Positions 11,349-23,249 of a stretch of 64,000 nt of DNA are shown piece by piece. The notes beneath the pieces were generated by a model. That model was not told the origin of the DNA. It did no database searches and saw only the letters and a program-made list of their open reading frames with translations. Position 1 is the first letter of the stretch, and each line of letters begins with the position of its first letter. This DNA is from Dipylidium caninum (lineage: Eukaryota; Platyhelminthes; Cestoda; Cyclophyllidea; Dipylidiidae): the NCBI GenBank assembly GCA_017562135.1, contig QEYB01001685.1, positions 620,001 through 684,000 of the forward strand. Direction: 5' to 3'. Both the position numbers and the translations under genes were made by a program.

Positions 11349-12474
11349 TATGGTAAAGGAAAGATTTGTCATCTTGTGCTTTCTTTTCTACTTGCAGTTT
11401 TACTAGAAGCCAATGTGTTTGTGTACATTTGGTGGGTATCCAAGTTGAATTTCCTTTAATGAAAATTGTGCCGACTGACCAAGTCTTCTGTTTTCTCTTG
11501 TTCTGATCTTTTGCTTTATACAAATTCAGTGAGTGAAGTTAGAAGAGTCACGAAAGGCTAATGGTGCTGGCTTCCTTACTAACTAGATTTTACTGGAGAA
11601 AAATCGGGTTTATTTTTTTCTTGCAAATCTGATGCCAGCAAACAGGCATGGGTCGCGAAGAGGTGAAATCGCGCAGCCATCCGAAGTTCATGGGGTTTAG
11701 ATAAATTTTACTTTACTATTAGGTGAGTGGTAGTAGACCGGTCGTCTGCTCTTTTCCCATTCCCCAGGATGCCTGCTACGTTTTTCGGCATACACAACTT
11801 GGGCATGCATATTCCAAGTCGATCCAAATACTCCTTCAACATAATTTCGAGCACAAGTCCCCGCTAACTGCCAGCGAAAGGCTACCTCCACCCACCAGAG
11901 AAGGCTGATCGGGTGTGTTGCTTGTCCTTTCACTGCCCGACTGGGAGACGAATGTCATCTAAGATCGTTTTTGTGCAGCGGGATGCGACTCCATCGCCTG
12001 GAATTAGTGGTAGAGGCGTAAAAAAGCTGTCTGAAGTTCGTCCAGACTTGACGAAATGCCCTATTTACCGAGTCAACTGACAAAACAGATGACGCCACTC
12101 TGCGCATTCAATGAAATCTTGCCACTCTCTGACAACAAACCGTCATTCTCCTTAATCATCCACTTTTCTTAATTTCTGGGTATAACTAAGTATTGAGTGA
12201 GGAAACGCTGCGGTAGTGGGGGACATCAGTCGGTTTCCCTTTCACCCATCTGATTAAAGACTTGTTACATCACATTCTTCTTCCTCCTCACTCTCCCCAC
12301 CTTCATTTAGACTCTCACTTGTAAGCTTTTACTTCTTTACTCATATGTACATATGAAAGTTCCTTAAGGGGCCAACATTTAGGGGATTCAAGTACGACAA
12401 ATTGCATCACATAAGATGAGGTAGTAAAAACCTCCAAGAGATAGAGGAAACGAGAATGGAGGAGGCATTAAAGA
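11349..12474. other. Intergenic, nothing recognised
   Basis: About 1.1 kb between convergent OST48 (+) and the uncertain minus-strand gene at 12475. Short overlapping open frames near 11700-11930 have no recognisable motif. Confidence 0.45.
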
Positions 12475-13400
12475 TTAGGGAAAGCGTCTCTGTGGCCGCA
12501 GGTAGAGCTGTTTGTTGACCCAATCGAGACTGAGATCAAGAGTGGGCGGCATAACACTCCCATTCGGTATAAAGGCACGCTTCACCTGTTGCGTTTCAAA
12601 AAGCTCCCTGTCTTCCTTACTATTGTCCTTCCGTAGGTAAAGACCCAATTCCGAATTCGTGCGGTCTACCAACAGCAACAAGTCAAGGCAGTGGACTTAC
12701 TCCTTTTAAGCCTTGTGTATTTCACAGTTTGCGTCTCCTATGACATGTTAGTTAGGCCTTTCTGAGGCCAGAGTGCAAATCTTGTATGCGAGCCCGGGGA
12801 TTGGCGACCAACTTTATTTACTTCTCAACAAGATCCGCCATGAAGATGCATTGCCAGTCAGGAGCCAGAAGCCGAAATTCCACACATTCTAAATATCGTT
12901 GCCGTTTTCCGTGCCACCGCTAACGCGCTGGGCAGGAAGGCGGAGACGAGGATGGAAGTTGTGTGATGAGATTACCAAGAGCCATGTCTTTATAGTTTCG
13001 CGATTAATAAGAAGCCCAGAGGTTGTGGTCAGTTTCGTGCCAACTTTAAAGATGAACACACCACTCCTCAGCACAGTATGTGAACACGAAATGACATTAC
13101 AGAGCTGTCACAATGTATCAGTATCCTTCTATCTTTCCCTTGTCACAATTGTGAAAGTCTGAATCTTTGAGCATTTAAAACCTGACGTCGGGCACGGAAG
13201 GCTGATATATAAAAAATTATGAAAAAGGATGATGCAAACGGAGGAGAAACAGACGGTCTCACCACAAATGAGGTTGATGGAGGATGGAGGATGGACCAGA
13301 TGACGATTCATCCAGAGGTAGATGCCAACGGCGCTCAAGAAACCTATCAGAAGGGTCCACGGAACGATTATTGCCCACCATCTGAAAACAAAGTGACAAA
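12475..13400 (-). CDS. Unidentified small minus-strand gene (exons uncertain)
   Basis: The product is not recognised. The best supported piece is a terminal exon at about 12475-12668, reading TNSELGLYLRKDNSKED and ending DWVNKQLYLRPQRRFP before a stop. It is preceded by a 35-bp intron (gtaagt...tag) and a small exon at about 12704-12741 (ETQTVKYTRLKR). Farther upstream, a candidate exon at about 13275-13383 encodes a hydrophobic helix (IIVPWTLLIGFLSAVGIYLW) with canonical acceptor and donor, as in a small single-pass membrane protein. I could not connect these in phase with confidence, and they may belong to two genes. The size and helix would suit a small mitochondrial or ER membrane protein, but I find no family signature. 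Confidence 0.35.
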
Positions 13401-14639
13401 TGCTGAAGGAGATAGCCTGACTAAATGGGTAAAGTAAATTTGTCAGGTCAAATTTGAATAATCACTAAGCGCGTCCATCACATTCTACGTAGCTGGGGAG
13501 ATGAACAGAGATGGCAATTCAATCAAAAGCCCAAACATCCGCAACAAAGACTGCTGCTTCCGCGCTACTGATTTGTTGACTGAACACTCTCATGCTTCAA
13601 AGAAGAACTTAATCATCACTATGACTCCTGATTTTCGTTAAAAGAAGCGAGGGAGTCTCCTGACACGACCTTTCCTCGCTTTTTACATCAAAGAAACACT
13701 CATAATTGACCGCCGTGGACCCTTTTAAATCGTCAACGGAGATAGCCTTGAAAGCAACTGCGAACTATTTGGTCTGGCATTTTGGTAAACGGCATGCGGA
13801 GTGCGAATAGTCCAGACCTTCGACGTATATTATTGACGTTCGCAATTAGACAAGCAAAATTTAAGTATTTGGTTTTTTCAATCAACAAGATCATAAAAAA
13901 GGAGAGTTTGAGACACTCGCTCATAGGTCAAATTGTCTCCAACGTCACCTTAACTAGGCTTACCAAAAAAAAACAGATGAAAAGCTGAAGGAACATTAAT
14001 TAGACTACAGATATCACCGAGTATTTGGCAAAATTTGACCTCTTAAGAGCTATCTAGCCCAGGCATGAATGAGATGGGCTATAGACGACGTGGAAACTAG
14101 GAATGGGTCTTAGAGATGGTTAGAATTATCGGTGTCGAATAGATCAAACAGACAGTCAGAGGGGAGGGGAAAGGAGACACGTTAATTCCATCATAAACTA
14201 GAAAGGTTACCTTGAGGGAAGGTATGTGAATCCCAGACTGTGTAAGTACTGATGCGGAACGTACGCCCAAATCAAGTAAACGCCTAGAGAAGATAAGAAC
14301 AGTTGAACATCGTGCTACTTAAAACCATTTAAGTAAACGACCCTCACCAAACAATGACCACGAAGTAACGTAAATGACGAATCCCTGTATTCCTCGCTCA
14401 GTTAAGGGTCCTGGTGTGTTCACCGACTTTGGCAAGGTAACTACAAAAACCATCAACTCTCTTCTCCCCCTCTCATCATTAACTTACACTTATATCGTTT
14501 CATTCGAAAGGGTGATGGTGTCATGGCGCTAAAAAGTAACCCAAAAAGGGCTTTTCAAACCAACTTCAAAGACAACACAAGCAAGAGAGAAGACACAACT
14601 CCAAAGAGAGAATCTTGATTTATTTAGTTAGGTAGGAGT
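13401..14639. other. Intergenic, nothing recognised
   Basis: About 1.2 kb downstream of eIF2A. A 68-codon open frame at 13782-13988 (+) is AT-rich, has no motif and no splice-consistent partner. Confidence 0.4.
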
Positions 14640-17600
14640 TTAGGAATATTTACAAAGTTCCAATTGCTCCAACTCGCGACGCAAAGCGTCCTCCCTCGCT
14701 ATCTTCTCCAGCTGCGTGTTCTCCAACTTCTTTGTCTGCTGCAACACCTTCAACCTCTCAATTTCACACAATTTCTAAAAACGGTAGCAGAAAATCAGAG
14801 AAGGGGTTAAAAAATAAGTTGTGAGCTGCGAGAGTAGCCAGTCAAGATATACACAAAAAGGAAGGATTAAGTACTTTCTTTAAGAAGTTGATCTCCTTCT
14901 GATTGCCCGGCGCAGGCGCGGTCTCCACATTTTGGCTAGCGTTAGCGACCTTCTTCTTTTTCTTTGAACCTGCAAAAAAACATTGAGTAAGTAGAAAAAG
15001 TGGCTGGTTTAATATGTCGAAGTCACTCTAGTAAAGTGTTGAAATTCGACAAAAATCTTTTCCTACGTCGTTTCTTTTGAGAGCCTAAAAACGACTCTAA
15101 TGACACAAATCAACAAAACCAAGAACCGGAGTGAGGACTGGAAAGCCGCCCTGAGGTGAAAAATATGAAAAATAGTGGAATTGATGCAATCGTACACGAG
15201 GCAGTTAAATATTCCACTGTAAGGGTGAATTAGCCGAGTGGAGAGGTAAAGTGGCCACAAAACCCAAGACTCCCTTCGGGCCTCAACATAAAATTTCGTC
15301 AAGATTTCACCTGCGTCGATTTCCCTTAAAAGGAACTAGTTTTTTGCTACTCAAAAAATTCCAGTAACTAAGAAAAGCGCCTCCATGATAGTGAATGGAT
15401 GACAGAAAGTAGGGTGAGAGTTCCTACAGACGTGAATTTTTCCTTTATGATAGATAAGGATCAGCGAGAAGTGCGTTAAAATAGTAAAAATAAAAGCGAA
15501 TAAGTTTTCTAGTTGATCAGCGACAACTTTTAAGCTGGGTGATAACGAGCCAGTGGAAATTCTGATTCGGTCATTGAGCTATCTTCTACGGGATTTTAGA
15601 GGATTCGCACTTGTTATTTCATCATGACGGAGGCTGGTGGTCAGTGGCTGGGCTGGACCGAACAGTTTGTATTCTCAGGATCCCCAAAAACGGTCCTTAC
15701 AACGTTAAAAGTTGGAGTAAAACGGATACTGTCACACCACCAAATAATAATCAACAAACGGAAACGGAGATGGAGACTCAATATCCCATTTATCGTCGAT
15801 TCATAGTGAATCCACTTAGGGAATGGAAAGATTTTTAGTGAAACGGAGTAGCAGCTGACGTCAATGTTGCACGCATAAAAGGGGTGTGAGAGTTTAAGCT
15901 CGCTTAGGCACCACGGAAGATTCCTGCAAGAGTGGAGTGAGACCTTGTGTTGAGGTTGCCGTCTCAATAGCCACACCGCCAACAGGTCCTCGGGAGGCGG
16001 CAGCAGAATCTGATGTAAAAGTGAGGTGGGCAGCGGAACGAAGGTCACGACCGGGTCGACCGGAAGCAACATTGGCCGCGTGGATGGCGGTGGCTGAGCG
16101 ATTTCGTAAAGAAGGTGGAACATAGGCCTTGGGCTTCTCCAAGCGCACTGCCGGCAGCTGGAGAGAGCAAAAAGAATAGAAAGGACATCAAAACGTAGGT
16201 TAAAAAGGCTACCCTTAGGCATGAAAAACTACTCATTAAAAAATGCAGATGAGGATATGGCATAAAGTGAACGTGACAGGGGGGAGTTCTCGGAATTTTA
16301 CACACATCACCACTATTTAACATCTTTAGAGAACAGTGGCAATGAGGAAATACTGAAGAAAACATCCAGCAAAACGATTTCCTCCTTCTGTAAGTAAATA
16401 TTTGGCTTTAAAGCTACAGTCAAAACGCCCTGTGATAAACTGAAAGTAAACAAACCCCCTGCCAGACTGATGTATTCCGGTTGGTAGTATTAAACTCACC
16501 CGGAAGTTACCTTCTCGGGACGTAAAAAGGGTGATTTCTGGCGTGAGAGAAGAGAATGAGAAAAAAAAGTGGAAGATCTCGATAGAAAACAGTCCATCAG
16601 AGTAAGAAATTAGTGTCCAGGAGTAAGTCGAGGGTTGGAAAAGTTGACCCGACCTCTCTTTCTCTTCAACCTTCTAAATACGAGTGGTTCTGACGGCAAT
16701 TTCCCCTCGAAGAGGCCTTTACTATGTTCGCTCTCGGTTGGGAGCATTAAAATCGCATCAATCTCGTAGACTTGAACCACACCTTAAAGCAAAGTCAATG
16801 AGTTGTTCTGACATCTCCAAAACGCTAAGATGTCATAAAAGTGATGACCGAAACGAGAAAATGCAAGTGAATAGACTCGCATTAGGTGAACCAATAACGG
16901 CACCGACATACTCCTAAGACATGGCGAATCCAATGAATGGTTCACGACATAAAAAAATGTTGCATTTATAGGTCTATCCGTAGCAGTTAGTGGCAAATGT
17001 GCTCCAGGATACGTGAATCACGATAGGAGAGATAATGATATGTAGGTAAACTCGGATTACCGGCTTGAGTGGTACGAGGGGGCGACGCGCAGGAATGAAA
17101 AAAAAATTGCTTTAAACTCGACCAAGAGAAACTGCGCCCATGCCGAAGAAAAAGTGGAATTATAGTAAAATTAAGCGTGTAAAGCGAATATGAAAAATTA
17201 AAATAAAAAATTAGAATAAGAATTGACGTAATTTAGATGATATAGACAGAATTCCATCGGAAGAAGAGTTTAATAGAGACGATAAAGAAGCGCCAATGCA
17301 CAATGTCACCAATGAACGTTTCAGTTTGATGGAAGAGATGATAAATTGCAGTGAAATAAATGGAGAAGAGAAACTTGAAAAAAAAAGTTGACGCGCCTAT
17401 TCCTCTTCGAAAAAAGTCAGCATTCGACGTGAAACGATGATTTCTTACTTGAGCAACCGGTTTGCCATCAGAGGCCTGGCCAGTGGACAACGAAGGGGTC
17501 ACGGGTAGCTGATCAGGGGGCAAGGGACGAAGAAGGACCTGGTACAACTCGTGCTCAGTGGCCGCAGGAAGATCCACTGTGGCAGGTCGTGGGTTTTCCC

Positions 17601-20600
17601 GTTTTTGTACGGTCTGATGGGACACCGGTCGTCCTGAGAAGTGCCATATGGTCCACCTAGAGAAGTTGTAAGTACGAAGTATACGCCACGCTGTCACTCA
17701 AGATAGATTTCCATCAAGTCCCCTTTTAGTATAGCCTCCACAGACGGTCATTGCCCCAGTAAAGCTTGGGAGAGCGTCTATATCCATACAGTCCAAAGCA
17801 GATTTAGCTACATATGATCAAATATCTGAGTTCGGAAGATGCTGTAGTCATTTAAATAACCCAAAAGCTATTAAGATGGAGGCTTCTACACGTTTCGCAG
17901 TGCTCCTAAGGTATAAGCAACTTCAACCACTAGTACCATGGCTGGTAGACATTATTGGTCAAATCATTAAAGAATAAAGTTCCTATTCCTGGCAGACCCG
18001 TAGTTAAACCGTTTAAACCCTATGCTAATTCGAATAGCCCTGCTTCTTTTCGAAACTAAATTTTTGAAACAATCAAGACACCAGTTAAAGTGCAAATAAT
18101 TCCTATGATATGTAAAAATAAGTGCAAACGAAATGTTCGAGCCATATGCCAGAAGACCATTGTCAAAGGAGAAGGATGGTTAAAAGATCATGGACAAGAG
18201 TTCATCTTTTATGAATAAATTCATTGAAAATCCAAGGCTGTCGAACGGGTTGAATGGGGAAGGCTTGAGGAAAAATTTCGTTTGTGTCGCCAAAATAAAA
18301 ACATTTAAGATTAACGTTCATGTTAAATGGGTGTCGATGTCGTCCGGAATGCGTATCCGTATAAAACTGATTGGGAACAAGAACTTAAATGTAAATATTA
18401 TAAGAAAAGACTTGACAAGCACATTAATTTAAATCCGTAACTGTTATCTATGCAAAAAAGACATCAAAATGAATAGAAAAAGCATCAGTATGATAGCGTT
18501 GGTGCGAATAAAAAAGGGGACTCGGATACTTGCCCATTGTCGATCCGAAGGCGTGGGGTAGTGGTGGCGGTTACAATATGTTCACCATCAGGCAACCACC
18601 CCAAATAGGTCGTGTTGCGCGCAGAAAATTCGCAAATACGACGTCGATTATTGTAGTCCCATACAGCAACACTACCGTCAAGACTGCCAAACCCTCCGGC
18701 TAGTAGAAGAGTGCCCTGAGGGTTGAAATAAACCTGATTCCAGGGGCCCGTGCCGAAAGAGTAGAGTTTCTCACATTTAATGTTAAAAATCATCACCGTA
18801 GAGGGCAGGGCTAAAATTACAAATAGCATACTTCTCTAAGGCAGAAAAGTAACTCTAGGAAAAGGAAAATACTGGAGGAGAAAAAAACACAACGCCGCCC
18901 TTTCAAATAGGGTTGCGATCCATAATTTATGTATCTATCATTATCAAATGATGCAATGAAGCAATGCTCTAATCAATTCTCAGAAGTGTGAAAATAATAA
19001 AGTGGCAACGGCACCTGCAAGTACGTTGACCACGAAAACTCAACAAATCCAAAATATTAAGCTAAACGCGTTCACATTAAAAAAGGAGGGGGGGGGGTTG
19101 AAATGGCTGTACTTTAATCAGCGATCTACGATTATTCAGACGACATATCAGGTGAATAACTTCCTCAACTGTGAACAGCCAATATGCATGAAATTAGAGG
19201 TAAAAATTGAGGGAATTAATGAAAGAACCAGCAAAAGTAGACTAACTTCAATAAGAGAAAAACTACGAAACATCAAAATATATTAATTGACGACAAAATA
19301 ACGAGAATTTTGAAGCCTGCTCGTACAAGATGATATCCTCAGGTATGGCATAGCAAAATTTTTGGCGTCAGTGAACTTCGATTAAATCCCACCTCAATGC
19401 CTTTAGTGTGAAATTAACAGAAATAGGAACAACGAAATACCCTCAGAAGCACCTCAAAGGGAATAGGTTATTAACAAATGCTCGAAATAAACGAACGTCA
19501 TCAGATAAAAAGAAGACGCATAAAATAAAGAAAGGGGAAGATCCCAGGCTACTAGAACATGATGTACCAAGTAGTATGGGAGTTTAAAACTACGAGTAGT
19601 AAATATTTAAGATTGGATAAATCATAAGTACTTACACCCTTGACAGACAACAAACTGTTCGTCTGAGGGTCTCTCACGTGGCCGAACTGAGGGACGCCAG
19701 AGGACCTGATGAATCGGGCCCGACCGAGGCATCGGTACGGAGGCGGAATCACCGCTCTTCGTGGTGGTCAAAAAATGAAGCATCTGGTCACCATAGTAAC
19801 TGTTCTCACTCATCTGCGGATTGGAATTTTTGAAAGCAAGATAATAAACGTTTTGCAACAAATCTGACGATTTCAGATTTCGGCATCAGATTAGGCGTGA
19901 TCGCGATATAAAAAATTCAACCTTGATACTCAGAACTGAAATTACAGTATTTATATTACAAGAAAACTTCAAATTAATTTCATCACCACTCAACTACAAT
20001 AGTCTGGTTCGGTCTTCACATTCGAAATTGTAAATGATTAGAAATCCACATGAAATTGGATGCTGCGAGTGATCTTGAGCAACACGCGACAAGTGAACGG
20101 AAAAACACAGATTTAATAGCAATGTGGAGAACAAACCTTAGTAGAGGCAAGAACGAGGAGACTTGTCCCAATATCGCTCCAGTGGAAGGATACAGTGTCA
20201 GCACGGAAGAATGACTTGTTAGCCACTGGAACGCAGTCACTATTTCGCCATGCATATATGTAAACAGTTGCAGGTGTACTCTACACTCAAAAGACTCAAA
20301 TTCAGGAGTGAAAGTAAGAGACAAACCTTTTCGCCGGGTGTGTAGACGGCGAGATGGCGATTAATCGAAGACTTAGAGAGAGAACAGTGTCTCATGCCTT
20401 TTAGTGTCAGGCGTTTTGCCGGTTTATTTTCTAAAAGATGAATAGATAGGCTGAAGTAATTTAAAAAAGAACTTGGAAGATGCAAAAGTTCATACCAAGA
20501 GCATTTTCCGTATAAAATTGGATTTCACCCTGCCATACACGCACGCATAGATTACTATCCATAGACCATTGCGGTCGCCTTGTTAAATTAGGGTTAAAAG

Positions 20601-21289
20601 TCAAACAGACCATGTTTCTGCCAAGATATGGATTCGTGAATCGACTAATTTGCCCGATGCGACCTCAAAAACATGGAGATTCGGCTGACCTTCTGGGTGC
20701 TCGGGGGTTTCTAAACGGTGGAGAAAAGCACGGGATGAGTTAATGCTGCTTTAGTTCAGCTCATATATAAAAAATGCGTTGGAATGATCTTGAAAATTAA
20801 TGAAACCATAACTCACTTCTAAACGGTCCAAACGTACAAACATATTTTGCGTCAGGCGATATTACCAATTTCGAAATATTCATATTAGGGATTGAAGCGA
20901 TCTCAGTGTTATCATTGCTATGACGAATGCTAATTCTAATGAGAAAATAGGAGGCGATTAGCGGAGGTAGGTCGATTTAAGAATCAATTTAACAGAATAA
21001 ATACCTTTCATTGTCACTTATAGCAAGAACAGATCCATCTGGTGTATAACATATTACCTTAGCTGCGTTGTTCGACTCCCTTTAAGTAAAATTACAGTAT
21101 TGTTTCTAGGATGTTTTATAAGTTGAACGGAAAAAGAAAATAACGGAAGTCGGTTCCGCACTTTTCTATGAGCTTCAAACCATCTGCGGAATTGAATTTA
21201 AAAAACCGGATCCCGTCACTTGTGTTCGCTAAAGAATGTGAGTTTTACTTTCGACAAATTCCCTTACTGATGATATCGTAGTCACTCAT
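14640..21289 (-). CDS. EIF2A: Eukaryotic translation initiation factor 2A
   Basis: Fourteen exons on the minus strand. The start is at 21289 and the main ones are: 21162-21228, 21005-21079, 20817-20935, 20611-20710, 20496-20578, 20327-20430, 20137-20280, 19636-19813, 18534-18810, 17449-17656, 15944-16157, 14875-14969 and 14640-14774. Phases close over 1821 bases, 606 residues (human 585). eIF2A is a WD-repeat protein that can deliver initiator tRNA to the 40S subunit independently of eIF2. Key blocks are ANKSFFRADTVSFHW, SYYGDQMLHFL, GPIHQVLWRPS, VMIFNIKCEKLYSFGTGPWN, TYLGWLPDGEHIVTAT, TIWHFSG and AYVPPSLRN, then a lysine-rich linker and a C-terminal coiled coil ending ELEQLELCKYS. Intron 10 (17657-18533) has a GC donor (GG|GCAAGT). 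The donors after exons 5 and 12 are weak but are required by frame. Confidence 0.95.
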
Positions 21290-22687
21290 GGCAAAAAGCA
21301 CCAGGGAACACGACCTGCAGCCGTTCAATTTCGGCGCTCATGACATCGCCTGTAATCCAACCAGATATGGTATTACCTTTCACATTAATATCTGCCCAAA
21401 GCTATTAACTCATGTACCTCTTATATTAACCGCGTCATTGCTATTTATGCGCTCTGTGTACAAGAACTTAAAACTTTTCCTTTTGTTTCGTGAGGCATAT
21501 TCCAAAGTAATTCCATACACTAGTTCAAAAATCTGTTGTTAGCACTCTAAACTATTCAGAGTTTATTATTTCTCCACCTATAAAACCCAGTTTTGCCAAT
21601 ATGGCTTCGTGCTAATAATGTCCTCACCGTCAAATTTCTCATCATCACTCGAGGCACAACGAGGTATATGGAAATAACCCAAGTAAGCGCCCAAACATTG
21701 AATTATTTATTCGGTTCCAATAAGTCCCAAAAGTCACTGGATTTAGTGCAAGTCGATTGTATCAAGAAGTAACGAAATTTAAGATTTTAACCGAGTTACA
21801 AAAAAGCTTGAATGTTCCACGGAAGCTTCTTGACAAGTTATACCCCACAACCTTACTATTCATAATCTTTGGTGACCTATCGACTATTTCTCGTGCAGAA
21901 ATTCTCAAGCTAGTTTAGTTTACTCAATTTTTACTCGAGAGAATCCGATCATACTTCTCCAACTTCTTTCTTTTAAGGGCAAAAACATGCGACACGTCTG
22001 TCAGATCCAACATCGGCACCCATTTGTGGCGTACTTGCCTTTAATCAACAATTAACTTCAATGCATACGGCCGCGTTGCCTTGCAACAGGCTGGATGACT
22101 CTAAATGAAAATATTAGTGATGCAAAATAAGTCTCCTAGTTTCAACATAATTTGCAGCCTACGTCACTAATAGTTGAGATATCAAAGATGCAAATGGCTT
22201 GGAGCTCACCTCTGAGCAAGACAAGTAACCACATCCTTGGACGAGTAGCACTTTCTAATGCCTGATTGTATGTCATTTATTGGGAAAGACGAAACATGTA
22301 ACTGGTGATTAGGTCGTGTAACAAGGGTAATCAGGCGTGTCACTGATCTCCCACCTTTGTGTAGAGGGTGGAATTCTTTGCCCTCATCTTTTTAATCACT
22401 AATTATCCATTCGACCCAAGGCGTCTTTTTAGGCACAGTTCCTTAAATTGACTACTACGAATAGCCCATAAACTATATTTTACGTAGTTACGTATGGCAT
22501 CTTTTAGTAGAATTAGTATTCAGCCTGCCTTCTCACCAGTTGAGAGCTCTTCGAGGTTCCCTAATTTCTACAGTTGATCTGCTCCAACGACTTAGATGTA
22601 CAAATCCTCCTTGACTACGGTTGGGAAAAACAAGTTTTGAAAAGACGGATGAGTTTATTTACCTTTCGCTAACATTCTCACACAAGT
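21290..22687. other. Intergenic between eIF2A and antigen B-like gene 1
   Basis: About 1.4 kb, AT-rich. An 84-codon open frame at 21288-21542 (+) overlaps the eIF2A start on the opposite strand and has no recognisable motif. Nothing else seen. Confidence 0.4.
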
Positions 22688-23182
22688 CTACTCTTCATCC
22701 TTCAATTCCCTCAAGTACTTTGCAAGACGTTTGCGAATGCGCATTCTAGCCTCCTTGGCGATTGAGTATAAATCCTTCAACTGATCCACTATCTTTACTC
22801 CCAAAGGATCTTCCTGGAAGAAACGGCGTATCTTCCCAACGCACATCAGCACCTTCTTTCTAAAATCCTCAGGTGACTATAAGAAAAGAATGGAGGCTAT
22901 GACAATGGTCTATGTGCAGAGGAAATCGGAACTTAAGAGGGCGGATGCAGAATTAGTGTGGATACGAGAGAGACAGAAATAATGAAAAAGTGGTCAACTT
23001 GCCTGATCCTGGTCCCTACAGAGTTGGAGAGAGAAGAAAGAGGCAGGTTAAATGAGTTTGAAACAGTATCAAACATTTCTTTTTACTTCCATCACAAAAG
23101 TATGCTCTTACTCGGCAGAAACAGGTACCATGGCGACAGCGAGGACAGTAAAGCCAAGGAGGAGCAGGAAGAAGCCTCTCAT
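22688..23182 (-). CDS. Antigen B / hydrophobic ligand-binding family protein (copy 1)
   Basis: Two exons on the minus strand, 23112-23182 and 22688-22859, predict 80 residues. The family comprises small secreted, fully helical cestode lipoproteins that bind fatty acids and hydrophobic ligands and are major antigens in Echinococcus and Taenia. Exon 1 encodes a signal peptide (MRGFFLLLLGFTVLAVA, ending VSAE). Exon 2 encodes KIRRFFQEDPLGVKIVDQL, an amphipathic Lys/Arg/Leu helix, and an acidic end ELKDEE. The FF-x-x-DPLG core is the family signature. Exon 1 ends in phase 2, so exon 2 must start at 22859 for the frame to work, although a prettier acceptor lies 17 bases earlier (tatag at 22877-22881) in the wrong phase. 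The mature part is exactly as long as copy 2. A TATA-like box lies 54 bp upstream of the ATG. Confidence 0.9.
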
Positions 23183-23235
23183 CTCTACTTTTCACCTTAT
23201 TCCGTTTAGCTGTTCTACCGACGGTTCGTCGTCGC

Positions 23236-23243
23236 TTTATATA
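23236..23243 (-). promoter_or_regulatory. TATA box of antigen B-like gene 1
   Basis: TATATAAA on the minus strand, about 54 bases upstream of the start codon at 23182. The spacing suits a short 5' UTR. Confidence 0.6.
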
Positions 23244-23249
23244 GGCGAA

